Made by a program: the position numbers and the translations under genes
Shown: positions 1 to 8,021 of the stretch, one piece after another
Position numbering within the stretch: the first letter of the stretch is position 1
Layout of the letters: each line of letters opens with the position of its first letter
Origin: Thauera sedimentorum
Lineage (GTDB): Bacteria > Pseudomonadota > Gammaproteobacteria > Burkholderiales > Rhodocyclaceae
NCBI RefSeq assembly: GCF_014489115.1
Contig: NZ_JACTAH010000001.1
Location: 1,054,001 to 1,118,000, forward strand
Reading direction: 5' to 3'
DNA: 64,000 nucleotides
The notes under the pieces: model-generated
Database searches by the model: none
What the model was told of the DNA's origin: nothing
Seen by the model: only the letters and a program-made list of their open reading frames with translations

Positions 1-365
1 TAGAAGCTGCGACCGCGGCTCACCGGCATGGCGATCAGCGGGCAGGTGCGCTCGCCGGCGGCCCATTCCAGCGCCGGATCGATGCGGATGAAGGTGGTCT
101 GGGCGCTGCCGCTGGCGCCGCAACGCGACAGGGCCGGATTGCCCGGCAGGCTGGCCAGACCGCTGGGGCAGGGCAGCACGCGGTCCTCGCTGTCGGCCCA
201 GGTGGTCAGCCGGGCCTGGTCCGCATCCACCAGGAACACACCGACGCGGACGATGTCGGGCAGCACGTTGGCGATCTGCTGGTGCAGGTCCTTGAGGCGG
301 GCGGGCAGGGTGCCGGCCAGGAAGGTGTCGGCGATCTGCGGGTCGGTGCGAACGTAGGTGGTCAT
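1..365 (-). CDS. N-terminal part of a GAF-like protein, cut by window edge
   Basis: An open frame starts at the ATG at 365 on the minus strand and runs off the left edge with 121 codons visible. It begins MTTYVRTDPQIADTF and continues through a segment reading LPDIVRVGVFLVDADQARLTTW, which has the look of a GAF-type sensory domain (alternating strands, 'vgvfLvd' core). No catalytic motif is visible in the part present. It lies on the same strand as the HDOD protein, 137 bp downstream of that gene's stop, so it may be a further signalling gene. The GAF assignment is by pattern only; the rest of the protein is outside the window. Confidence 0.55.
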   Translation of the reverse strand, partial: MTTYVRTDPQIADTFLAGTLPARLKDLHQQIANVLPDIVRVGVFLVDADQARLTTWADSEDRVLPCPSGLASLPGNPALSRCGASGSAQTTFIRIDPALEWAAGERTCPLIAMPVSRGRSF

Positions 366-502
366 GGCGCTCTCCCGGATTCACGGCGTGTTCCGGAGTG
401 GGACCGACCTGTCGGCGCTGAATTCCCCGGAATGGGGAGTTTGTGCGATTTCCCTGCAGGAGAGCAGGAACTGCTTCGCAGTGCGGTGCGTTCTAGGCCG
501 TC

Positions 503-1363
503 TCAGCCCACCACTGCGGCCAGCAGTTCCTGTCGGCCGGCCCGCGCCGCGTCGATCAGCTCGTCGTACTTGCTGCGGTCGATGCCGGCGATGCAGGTTT
601 CCAGCAGCGCCGCGCGGTTGTCCAGGCCGAGCAGCGAATCGAAGGGATTTGGCATCTCGGCCGCCAGGCCGGCGATGAAGACGATGTCGGAGAGGTCCTC
701 GGGCGGCCAGTTGCCGCCGTAGGGGTCTTCGTACTGGAAGGCGTCGAGGATGGCCGGGGGCAGCTCGAAGGCTTCCAGGATGGCGCGGCCCACCGGTTCG
801 TCCCAGGTGGAGACGAATTCCGCGAAGCGGTTCATGTTGCCCTCCAGCGCCGGGTAGTCGGCGGCGCGAGCGAGCAGGAAGAACTGGCCGATGTCGACCA
901 TCATCCCGGCGAGCATCGCGGTATCCGGATTGACCGTGCGCAAGTGGCGGGCAAAGGCGTAGGACCAGGCCGCCACGTCCACCGAGTGCATCCACAGGCC
1001 GGAGGCCACCAGGCGCATCTCGCGCGAACGGTGGTCCTGGGCCAGCTGCTCGGCGGCCACCGCGAAGGCCAGGCAGCGCAGCGCGGACAGGCCGATGCGC
1101 TTGACCGCCTCATTGACCGCGGTGACCGGCTTGCCATAGGGGTTGAGCAGCACCGCGTTGGCCATGCGCACTGCCTTGGCGCTCAGCACCGGCTCGGCGC
1201 GGACGACGGCGGCGATCTCGTCCATGGTCGACTCGGGGTTGTCCGCCAGGCGCTTGATGCGCAGCGACACGTCGAGGGCAGTGGGAAAATTCAGCCGGCC
1301 TTCCTGCAACTCCTCCTCGATCTGGGAGGCGAAGGCCTGGGCCTGCTGTTCGAATTCCTGCAT
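503..1363 (-). CDS. HDOD domain signalling protein
   Basis: The 286-residue protein consists almost entirely of an HDOD domain (roughly residues 20-225), the non-catalytic relative of HD phosphohydrolases. Diagnostic segments are the 'FPTALDVSLRIKRLADNPESTMDEIAAVV' region near residues 26-55, 'LSAKAVRMANAVLLNP' and 'AVKRIGLSALRCLAFAVA', followed by a degenerate HD-like stretch 'HSVDVAAWSYAFARHL' and 'AMLAGMMVDIGQFFLL'. HDOD proteins act as cytoplasmic adaptors in signalling, often with c-di-GMP proteins. The gene follows xpt on the same strand after 56 bp. It has no attached output domain, so its partner is unknown. Confidence 0.8.
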   Translation of the reverse strand: MQEFEQQAQAFASQIEEELQEGRLNFPTALDVSLRIKRLADNPESTMDEIAAVVRAEPVLSAKAVRMANAVLLNPYGKPVTAVNEAVKRIGLSALRCLAFAVAAEQLAQDHRSREMRLVASGLWMHSVDVAAWSYAFARHLRTVNPDTAMLAGMMVDIGQFFLLARAADYPALEGNMNRFAEFVSTWDEPVGRAILEAFELPPAILDAFQYEDPYGGNWPPEDLSDIVFIAGLAAEMPNPFDSLLGLDNRAALLETCIAGIDRSKYDELIDAARAGRQELLAAVVG

Positions 1364-1419
1364 GAGCCTGACTCCTGGACGCGGAGTCCGCAGTGTAGCG
1401 CGAGAAGCCCCGGTGGGGC

Positions 1420-2028
1420 TCAGGCCTGCGGCTGACGCAACACGGCCTTGCCGTGCTCCAGGCGCTCGACCTGGGCCAGCGTGGCCACCGGCACGCCGAG
1501 CGCTTCGACCGCCTCATGGCCGCGCTTGAAGCGTTTTTCGACGATGAAGCCGGCGGCCAGCACCTCGGCGCCGGCCTCGCGCGCCATCTCCACCAGGGCC
1601 ACCGCGGTGCGCCCGTTGGACAGGAAGTCGTCCACCAGCACCACGCGGGCGCCGGGTTGCACGTAGCGCTGGGACATCACCAGCTTGGTCTCGCCGCCCT
1701 TGGTGGGCGAGGGGATCACCCGCGAGATGAAGGGCGATTCGACCTGCGGCGCGTACTTCTTGGCATACACCAGCGGCACGTTGAGTACCTGTGCCACCAC
1801 CAGGCCCGGCGCGATGCCGCTGGCCTCAGCGGTGAGGATCATCGTGGGATGAAAGGCGGACATGCGCCGCGCCAGTTCACGGCCCATGTCCACGATGAAG
1901 GCCGGTTCGATGCGATGGTTGAGGAAGTGGTCGATCCGGAGGATCTGGTCGCCGATCACCGTCGCCTCGGCCTCGATGCGGCGGACCAGGGGTTCGTGGG
2001 GGGCGGTGAGATCGTGAGCGTCGGTCAT
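1420..2028 (-). CDS. xpt: Xanthine phosphoribosyltransferase
   Basis: The 202-residue cytoplasmic enzyme is predicted to convert xanthine and PRPP to XMP in purine salvage. It matches the Bacillus-type Xpt fold: an N-terminal 'IGDQILRIDHFLNHRIEP' segment (residues 25-42), a 'TAEASGIAPGLVVA' loop (66-79) and the PRPP-binding loop VVLVDDFLSNGRTA at 129-142 with the paired acidic residues. Length agrees with the family (about 190-195). A guanine deaminase elsewhere in this window would produce xanthine, the expected substrate. The ATG at 2028 follows a 99-bp gap from the divergently oriented end of the leuE-like gene. Confidence 0.88.
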   Translation of the reverse strand: MTDAHDLTAPHEPLVRRIEAEATVIGDQILRIDHFLNHRIEPAFIVDMGRELARRMSAFHPTMILTAEASGIAPGLVVAQVLNVPLVYAKKYAPQVESPFISRVIPSPTKGGETKLVMSQRYVQPGARVVLVDDFLSNGRTAVALVEMAREAGAEVLAAGFIVEKRFKRGHEAVEALGVPVATLAQVERLEHGKAVLRQPQA

Positions 2029-2127
2029 GGCAGGGGTCTTCAGAGTGCGGGCGCCCGGTACGTGTCCGGGAAAGGGGCGCGATTCTAACGCAGGCGGCGT
2101 GCCACCTGCATGGCTTCCGAACGTCTC

Positions 2128-2787
2128 TCAGTTCAGCGTGGCGGTGGCGAGCTTGGCGCCGAAGCCGATGAACAGCCCGCCCACGCTGCCGGTGGCGGCC
2201 GCGGCCAGGCGCCGGCGCCGGCGGAACTGCGCCGCCAGATAGGCGCCGCCGAAGATCAGCGCCGACAGGTAGAGCGCGCTGCACACCTGCACGATGGCGC
2301 CGAGGATGACGAAGGACAGGCCCGGGTGGGCGTAGCCGGGGTCGACGAACTGGATGAAGAAGGACACGAAGAACAGGATGGCCTTCGGGTTCATCAGGCT
2401 GATCAGCAGCGCGCTGCGGAAGGGGTGTGCGGTGCTGGCCGCCGGTGGCTGGGGCTGCATGTCCGCCTCGCCGGCGAGCCGGCGACGCCAGTTGGCGATG
2501 GATGCGCGCAGCAGGCCGAGCCCGACCCAGGCCAGATAGGCGGCCCCGGCGTACTTGATGACCATGAACAGCTCGGGCGTGGCGCGCAGCAGCGAAGCGG
2601 TGCCGGTGGCCGCCAGAACCATGAGGATGGCATCGCCGACAAAAATGCCGCAGGCGCCGCGGTAGCCGGCCCCCACGCCCCAGCGCGAGGCGACCGACAT
2701 CACGTAGAGCGAATTCGGCCCGGGCAGCAGGACGATGAAGATGGTGCCGAGGATGAAGGTGGGCAGGTCGGTGATGCCGTAGAACAT
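2128..2787 (-). CDS. LeuE/RhtB-type amino-acid exporter (LysE superfamily)
   Basis: This 219-residue integral membrane protein has the LysE-superfamily pattern of about six hydrophobic segments. It begins MFYGITDLPTFILGTIFIVLLPGPNSLYV, the 'PGPN' signature typical of the family, and later has 'SLMNPKAILFFVSFFIQFV', which closely follows the E. coli leucine exporter LeuE. It is predicted to export leucine or similar neutral amino acids. The frame stays open far upstream (to 4947), but that part is antisense to the flavoprotein gene. The ATG at 2787 gives the family N-terminus and is chosen. It is probably monocistronic. Confidence 0.82.
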   Translation of the reverse strand: MFYGITDLPTFILGTIFIVLLPGPNSLYVMSVASRWGVGAGYRGACGIFVGDAILMVLAATGTASLLRATPELFMVIKYAGAAYLAWVGLGLLRASIANWRRRLAGEADMQPQPPAASTAHPFRSALLISLMNPKAILFFVSFFIQFVDPGYAHPGLSFVILGAIVQVCSALYLSALIFGGAYLAAQFRRRRRLAAAATGSVGGLFIGFGAKLATATLN

Positions 2788-2873
2788 GGTGCACTCCAGA
2801 CGGGAGCCGCGCGCGATCCGGCGCGAAGAGCGGATCTTAGCAAGCAGCAGGCGATACTGGCAGGGGGGCAACT

Positions 2874-2946
2874 GTAGGGGCGGCCTTGGCCGCGATTTGT
2901 GTGACAGTTCAGCCAAAGGCTGAATCGCGGCCAAGGCCGCTCCTAC
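2874..2946. repeat. REP-like palindromic element, copy 1
   Basis: Inverted arms GTAGGGGCGGCCTTGGCCGC and its complement (ending GGCCGCTCCTAC) enclose a loop of about 27 bp. The copy sits between the leuE-like gene and the flavoprotein gene. The left arm carries one change, GTAGGGG instead of the GTAGGAG seen in the other copies. Confidence 0.85.
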
Positions 2947-3003
2947 CCCGGGGCGCATCGAGGCGCTACGCTGAAAAAGGCAATCTTTCCAAGCGAGGAC
3001 GAC

Positions 3004-4443
3004 ATGGACCTGCTCGACACCGACGTGGCCATCATCGGCGCCGGCACTGCCGGCATGAGCGCATGGCGTGCGGCGCGTGCGCACACCGAGCGGGTGGTGC
3101 TGATCGAGGGCGGAGTTTACGGCACCACTTGTGCACGGGTGGGCTGCATGCCCAGCAAGCTGCTGATCGCCGCGGCCGAGGCCGCGCATGCGGTGCGCGG
3201 GGCGGCGCGTTTCGGCGTGCATGCCGGACCTCCCGAGATCGACGGCGAGGCGGTGATGCGCCGGGTGCGGGCCGAGCGCGACCGCTTCGTCGGCTTCGTC
3301 CTCGAGACCGTGGAGGGCTGGCCCGAGTCGCTGCGCCTGCGCGGCGAGGCACGCTTCATCGACGCCCATCACCTGCAGGTGGGCGAGCACACTCGGGTGC
3401 GGGCGGCGCGCGTCGTCGTCGCCACCGGCTCCTCGCCGTATGTGCCGCCGGGCTGGCGCGAAACGCTGGGCGAGCGCCTGCTGCTGAGCGACCAGGTGTT
3501 CGACTGGCAGACCCTGCCCGCATCGGTGGCCGTGGCCGGCACCGGGGTGATCGGTCTGGAGCTCGCGCAGGCCCTGCACCGCCTGGGGGTGAGGGTGCGC
3601 CTGTACGGCCGCGGCGGGCGCATCGGACCGCTGAGCGATCCTGCGTTGCAGGCTCGGGCCCGCGAGATCCTCGCGGAGGAGCTGCCGCTGTGTGCAGACG
3701 CCGGGGATCTGCAGTTGCGCCGGGAAGGCGGTGAGGTGGTGGTGGGCGCGCGCGAAGGCGGCCAGCTGCACGAGGAGCGCTTCGACTACCTGCTCGCCGC
3801 CACCGGCCGGCGGCCGAATCTCGCCAGCCTGGGCCTGGAACACACCGGCCTGGAACTGGACGAGCGCGGCGTGCCGCTGCACGACCGGTACACCGGGCAG
3901 GCGGGCGACGGCCATGTGTTCATCGCCGGCGATGCCGCCGCGGATCATCCCTTGCTGCACGAGGCGGCCGACGACGGGCGTATCGCCGGCGACAACGCCG
4001 GGCGCTACCCGGACCTGCGTGCGCACCCGCGCCGCGCAGGGCTGACCGTGGTGTTCAGCGATCCGCAGATGATGATCGCCGGGCGCTCGCACGCCGAGCT
4101 GTGCGCCGCCGGGGTGGATTTCGCGTGTGGCGAGGTGTCTTTCGAGGACCAGGGACGCAGCCGCGTGATGCTGAAGAACCGCGGCCTGTTGCGGGTGTAC
4201 GGCGAGCGTTCGACCGGGAACTTCCTCGGTGCGGAGATGATAGGGCCGGCCGCCGAGCATCTCGGCCATCTGCTCGCCTGGTCGGCGCAGCGCGGCGACA
4301 CGGTGCGGCAGATGCTCGACTGCCCGTTCTATCATCCAGTGATCGAGGAAGGCCTGCGCAGCGCGCTGCGCGAGCTGAACCGCGCCCTGCACATGGGACC
4401 GCCGCCGGTGCGCCGCTGCATGGACTGCGGCCCGGGTGCCTGA
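3004..4443 (+). CDS. Dihydrolipoamide-dehydrogenase-like flavoprotein disulfide reductase
   Basis: The 479-residue protein has the class-I pyridine nucleotide-disulfide oxidoreductase layout: an FAD-binding GAGTAG at residues 12-17, the redox-active disulfide C43-x4-C48 (TTCARVGCMPSK), an NAD(P)-binding 'VAVAGTGVIGLELAQ', a second FAD contact 'HVFIAGDAA', and a dimerisation domain with the catalytic His-Glu pair H444/E449 (FYHPVIEE). It is odd in ending RRCMDCGPGA, an extra CxxC (C472, C475) at the flexible C-terminus, which ordinary Lpd lacks. No 2-oxoacid dehydrogenase genes are near. A peroxiredoxin-like gene follows in the same direction 48 bp later. The true electron acceptor cannot be read from sequence. 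The ATG at 3004 has a GAGG ribosome-binding site. Confidence 0.8.
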   Translation: MDLLDTDVAIIGAGTAGMSAWRAARAHTERVVLIEGGVYGTTCARVGCMPSKLLIAAAEAAHAVRGAARFGVHAGPPEIDGEAVMRRVRAERDRFVGFVLETVEGWPESLRLRGEARFIDAHHLQVGEHTRVRAARVVVATGSSPYVPPGWRETLGERLLLSDQVFDWQTLPASVAVAGTGVIGLELAQALHRLGVRVRLYGRGGRIGPLSDPALQARAREILAEELPLCADAGDLQLRREGGEVVVGAREGGQLHEERFDYLLAATGRRPNLASLGLEHTGLELDERGVPLHDRYTGQAGDGHVFIAGDAAADHPLLHEAADDGRIAGDNAGRYPDLRAHPRRAGLTVVFSDPQMMIAGRSHAELCAAGVDFACGEVSFEDQGRSRVMLKNRGLLRVYGERSTGNFLGAEMIGPAAEHLGHLLAWSAQRGDTVRQMLDCPFYHPVIEEGLRSALRELNRALHMGPPPVRRCMDCGPGA

Positions 4444-4491
4444 CTCGATGCCCCGCATGCGCAGCAACACATGACGACAAGGAGATCCACA

Positions 4492-5028
4492 GTGCTCACC
4501 CCCCGACAGACCGTACCCGCCCTGGCCGTGCCCACGCTGGCGCACGGCGACTTCGATCTCGCCACCGAGGCGCCACAGCGCTTCACCATGCTGGTCTTCT
4601 ACCGCGGCCTGCATTGCCCGGTGTGCGCCAAGTACCTGGCCGAACTGGGCCGGCTGCTGCCCGAGTTCGAAGAGCGCGGCGTGGGCGTGATTGCGCTGTC
4701 CTCCGACGGGCGCGAGCGCGCGCAGGCGATGGCCGACAAGATCGGCGCGACGGACTTGCGTTTCGGCTACGAGCTGACCCTGGCGAAGGCGCGCGAATGG
4801 GGGCTGTACCTGTCCAGCTCGCGCGGCAAGACCTCGATCGGCATCGAGGAGCCGGCGCTGTTCTCCGAGCCGGGCCTGTTCCTGGTGCGTCCCGATGGCA
4901 CGCTGTACTACGGCGCGGTGCAGACCATGCCCTTTGCACGGCCGCACTTCGACGAGCTGCTGGGGGCGATCGACTTCGCCATCCAGAAGGACTACCCGGC
5001 GCGCGGCGAGTACACCGGCGCGGTGTGA
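4492..5028 (+). CDS. Peroxiredoxin-like (AhpC/TSA family) protein
   Basis: The protein is a thioredoxin-fold peroxiredoxin relative of 178 residues. It contains 'MLVFYRGLHCPVCAKYL' with C42 and C45 in a CPVC arrangement at the usual peroxidatic position, and a later 'PGLFLVRPDGTLYYG' strand-turn typical of the superfamily. An in-frame ATG lies upstream at 4471, but an AAGGAG at 4479-4484 is correctly placed seven bases before the GTG at 4492, so GTG is taken as the start. The gene is 48 bp downstream of the disulfide reductase and probably cotranscribed. It could reduce organic hydroperoxides, using the neighbouring flavoprotein as electron donor; this is inference. Confidence 0.75.
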   Translation: MLTPRQTVPALAVPTLAHGDFDLATEAPQRFTMLVFYRGLHCPVCAKYLAELGRLLPEFEERGVGVIALSSDGRERAQAMADKIGATDLRFGYELTLAKAREWGLYLSSSRGKTSIGIEEPALFSEPGLFLVRPDGTLYYGAVQTMPFARPHFDELLGAIDFAIQKDYPARGEYTGAV

Positions 5029-5047
5029 GCGGGAACGGCGTCCGCGC

Positions 5048-6316
5048 CTACAGCACCAGGATCGCGCGGAAGTCGTTCACATTGGTCAGCGTCGGCCCGG
5101 TGACCACCGCGTCGCCCAGCGTGCCGAAGAAGCCGTGGCCGTCGTTGTCGTCCAGCGCCGCGCGCGGGACCAGCCCGAGCGCGCGGGCGCGCGCCAGGGT
5201 GTCCGGCGTCACCAAGGCGCCGGCGATTTCCTCCTGGCCGTCCACGCCGTCGGTGTCGCCTGCCAGCGCCCAGGTGCCGGGCTGGCCGTCGAGCGCCAGT
5301 GCGAGCGCGAGCAGGAATTCCACGTTGCGCCCGCCGCGCCCCTGGCCGTGCACGGTCACCGTGGTCTCGCCGCCGGACAGCAGCACCAGCGGCGCGGTGC
5401 CCGGCTGGCCGTGGCGGCGCACCTGGCGGGCGATGCCGGCCAGCACGCGGGCCGCCTCACGTGCCTCGCCCTCGATGCTGTCGCCAAGGATCACCGGGGT
5501 GATGCCCGACTGGCGCGCCACCTCGGCGGCAGCCTCCAGTGCCATCTGTGGGGTGGCGATGAAGCGGGTGTCGATCGCCGGCAGGCGCGGGTCGCCCGGC
5601 TTGAGCGATTCGCCCGCGCCGCTCTCCAGCAACTGCCGCACCGCGGGGGCGGGGTCGATGGCGTAGCGGCGCAGGATGGCCAGCGCATCGGCGCAGGTGC
5701 TGGGATCGGGCACGGTGGGGCCGGAGGCGATGTCGGTGGGGCCATCGCCGGGCACGTCGGAGATCAGCAGGTTCACCACCCGCGCGGGGTGGCAGGCGGC
5801 GGCCAAGCGCCCGCCCTTGATCGCCGACAGGTGGCGGCGCACGCAATTGATCTCGCCGATCGTGGCGCCCGACTGCAGCAGCGCGCGGCCCAGCGCCTGC
5901 TTGTCGGCCAGCGTGAGTCCGGGGGCGGGCAGGGGCAGCAGGGCAGAGCCGCCGCCGGACACCAGGCAGATCACCAGATCGTCGGCGGAAAGACCCGCCA
6001 CCGTGTCGAGGATGCGGCGCGCAGCGGCTTCGCCGGCGGCGTCCGGCACCGGGTGGGCGGCCTCGACGATCTCGATGCGCTCGCAGGGCACCGCGTAGCC
6101 GTAGCGGGTGACCACCAGGCCGGAGAGCTCGCCCGGCCAGTGCGATTCGAGCGCACGCGCCATTTCGGCCGAACCCTTGCCGAAGCCGATCACTACGGTG
6201 CGCCCCGCTGGCGGTTCGGGCAGCAAGGGCGGCAGGCAGATGGCCGGTTGGGCGGCGGCGATCGCCGCATCGAACATGCGGCGCAGCAGGGCGCGCGGGT
6301 CCGTGTCGGGCGTCAT
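5048..6316 (-). CDS. Glycerate 2-kinase (GckA/TtuD, MOFRL family)
   Basis: The 422-residue cytoplasmic enzyme belongs to the class II glycerate kinase family, converting D-glycerate to 2-phosphoglycerate. Older annotations call it hydroxypyruvate reductase TtuD. Visible family features are the N-terminal 'VVIGFGKGSAEMARALE', 'LVICLVSGGGSALLPLPAPGLTL', 'INCVRRHLSAIKGGRLA', 'LLISDVPGDGPTDIASGPTVPDPST', and the C-terminal MOFRL region 'LLSGGETTVTVHGQGRGGRNVEF' with 'AGDTDGVDG'. A TTG at 6325 extends the frame by three residues, but the ATG at 6316, with a GGAAGG ten bases upstream, is preferred. It follows the TerB gene directly on the same strand. Confidence 0.88.
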   Translation of the reverse strand: MTPDTDPRALLRRMFDAAIAAAQPAICLPPLLPEPPAGRTVVIGFGKGSAEMARALESHWPGELSGLVVTRYGYAVPCERIEIVEAAHPVPDAAGEAAARRILDTVAGLSADDLVICLVSGGGSALLPLPAPGLTLADKQALGRALLQSGATIGEINCVRRHLSAIKGGRLAAACHPARVVNLLISDVPGDGPTDIASGPTVPDPSTCADALAILRRYAIDPAPAVRQLLESGAGESLKPGDPRLPAIDTRFIATPQMALEAAAEVARQSGITPVILGDSIEGEAREAARVLAGIARQVRRHGQPGTAPLVLLSGGETTVTVHGQGRGGRNVEFLLALALALDGQPGTWALAGDTDGVDGQEEIAGALVTPDTLARARALGLVPRAALDDNDGHGFFGTLGDAVVTGPTLTNVNDFRAILVL

Positions 6317-6321
6317 CGCGC

Positions 6322-6801
6322 TCAATGGCCTTCCGGTTTCAGGCCGGCTGCGGCGCGGGCGCGCTGCTTGGCGGCGACGAAATCGCCGCGCGGGATGTAG
6401 AGCAGGTCGCCGAGCTTGAGCATCAGGTGGTTCTCATGGTTGCTGAGGTGGCCGTCGGCGAAGGCGACCTGCCAGAGGTATTCGACGATGCGCACCTTCT
6501 TTGCCGCGCTGAAGCCGCGGTTGAGTTGCGAGGTGAAACCCTGCAGGTCAGGGGCGTCGCGCGAGGCCGATTGAGCCAGCTCGAACAGGCGGTCGACCTC
6601 GTCGGCCTGCAGGGCGAACTTCTCGCCCAGCGCGCGCACGATGGCGGTGCGCTCGTCGTCGCCAGACGCTGCGTCGGCGCGCATCACCTCCACCATCAGT
6701 ACCGCGGTGGCAAGCTGCAGGCGGTGTTCCTGCTGCTCGGGGCGGTCGGCGGGCGAAGGCTCGGCAAGCGTGTTGAACAGTTCCTTGAGGGTGCGGAGCA
6801 T
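6322..6801 (-). CDS. TerB-like domain protein
   Basis: This 159-residue soluble, mostly helical protein has the TerB/DjlA-N-like pattern. It begins MLRTLKELFNTL, then 'LQLATAVLMVEVMRADAASGDDERTAIVRAL' and, after a repeat-like break, 'VEYLWQVAFADGHLSNHENHLMLKLGDLLYI', with the paired acidic ADG/SGDDE segments of the family. The frame is open to 6921, but the ATG at 6801 gives the natural domain boundary. Its stop lies six bases before the chosen start of glycerate kinase, so the two are probably cotranscribed. TerB-fold proteins are widespread and not necessarily linked to tellurite; the role here is unknown. Confidence 0.75.
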   Translation of the reverse strand: MLRTLKELFNTLAEPSPADRPEQQEHRLQLATAVLMVEVMRADAASGDDERTAIVRALGEKFALQADEVDRLFELAQSASRDAPDLQGFTSQLNRGFSAAKKVRIVEYLWQVAFADGHLSNHENHLMLKLGDLLYIPRGDFVAAKQRARAAAGLKPEGH

Positions 6802-6953
6802 GGCGGAAAATGCGGATGGGCAAGGGACAAGTCGTAGTATCGGCTGAGTGAACGCGCGGGAAAAGAGTTCCTGGGCGATGGAACTCGCGCACCCGGCGCC
6901 GTACCAATGCAGGGCCGCCATGCGGGCGGATGACGTGAACGAAAGGGATTTCG

Positions 6954-7904
6954 ATGGACCGACGGACGACTCGGCGCCGCTGGCTGACGGCGATGCTGGT
7001 GTTGCTGGTGCTGCTCGGCGGACTGGGCTGGAAGTACCAGTTGTTCGGCCTGGCGCACCACTGGCTGAAGATGAAGCAGGGCGAGGCGCGCTGGGCGGCC
7101 AGCAGCATCTGGCTGCCGGCCTACCGGGTGAGCATCGAAGCCCGCGAAGTGCAGGGCATTGCCGACGATGCGTCCGGACTGACCTTCGATCCGGTGCGCG
7201 GCACGCTGTTTACCGTGATCAACAGTCCGCCGGCGGTCGCCGAGTTGAGCCGGGATGGTCGCCTGCTGCGCTACATCCGGCTACGCGGCATGGAGGACGC
7301 GGAAGGCATCACCCATGTCCGCGACGACCTCTTCGTGCTGGCCGACGAACGCCTCCAGCAACTGCTGCTGGTGCGCATCGGCGACGATACGAAGGAGATC
7401 GACACCCGCGACGCGCCGCGCCTGGGGCTGGCCATCGAGCTGAGCGGCAATCTCGGCTTCGAGGGCGTGTCCTGGGATTCGGCGCGCGAGCGCCTGCTGG
7501 TGGCCAAGGAGAAGTCGCCGCTGCGCATCTACGAGATCAACGGCCTGCCGGGAGTGCTGCGCGGCGAACGCTTCGACCTGCAGATCAGCGAGTGGAAGGA
7601 GTCGCGCTCCCCCGGGCTCTTCATGCGCGACCTGTCCTCGCTGACCCTGCACGAGCCGACCGGCCACATGCTGTTGTTGAGCGATGATTCGAAGCTGGTG
7701 GTGGAGTACGACACCGAGGGCAATCCGCTGAGCCTGATGCCGCTATGGCGCGGCTGGCACGGACTGGCGCGCAGCGTGCCGCAGCCGGAGGGCGTGGCGG
7801 TGGACGACGAGGGCGCGCTCTATCTGCTGTCCGAACCCAACCTGTTCTACCGCTTCGAGCGCACCGCCCGCCCGCCGTGGTTGCCGCCGCAGCCGGCGCC
7901 TTGA
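6954..7904 (+). CDS. SdiA-regulated family (YjiK-like) beta-propeller protein
   Basis: The 316-residue protein has an N-terminal membrane anchor or uncleaved signal (residues 9-28, WLTAMLVLLVLLGGLGW) and a periplasmic region of repeated beta-blades such as 'DASGLTFDPVRGTLFTVINSPPAVAELSRDG', 'EDAEGITHVRDDLFVLADER' and 'GFEGVSWDSARERLLVAKEKSP'. This is the SdiA-regulated/YjiK family pattern, fitting a six-bladed propeller. The biochemical role of the family is not established. GAAAGGGA lies just before the ATG. The gene diverges from the TerB-glycerate kinase pair. Confidence 0.78.
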   Translation: MDRRTTRRRWLTAMLVLLVLLGGLGWKYQLFGLAHHWLKMKQGEARWAASSIWLPAYRVSIEAREVQGIADDASGLTFDPVRGTLFTVINSPPAVAELSRDGRLLRYIRLRGMEDAEGITHVRDDLFVLADERLQQLLLVRIGDDTKEIDTRDAPRLGLAIELSGNLGFEGVSWDSARERLLVAKEKSPLRIYEINGLPGVLRGERFDLQISEWKESRSPGLFMRDLSSLTLHEPTGHMLLLSDDSKLVVEYDTEGNPLSLMPLWRGWHGLARSVPQPEGVAVDDEGALYLLSEPNLFYRFERTARPPWLPPQPAP

Positions 7905-8021
7905 GACGCTTCGACGCAGGTGGATCGCGGAAACCCCGCGCCATCGGGCCTCGGTTTCCCTAGCCGAGGAGGGGCATCTCGGGCGATAATCACGGGCTAC
8001 GCCAGAAGGGATACTGAAGTA

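Noticed and set aside
2128..4947. A 939-codon open frame on the minus strand
   Set aside because: Only its last 219 codons match a protein family (LeuE). The rest is antisense to the flavoprotein gene, typical of high-GC genomes.
6322..6801. Tellurite resistance function for the TerB-like gene
   Set aside because: No other ter genes are present; the domain alone does not imply tellurite resistance.
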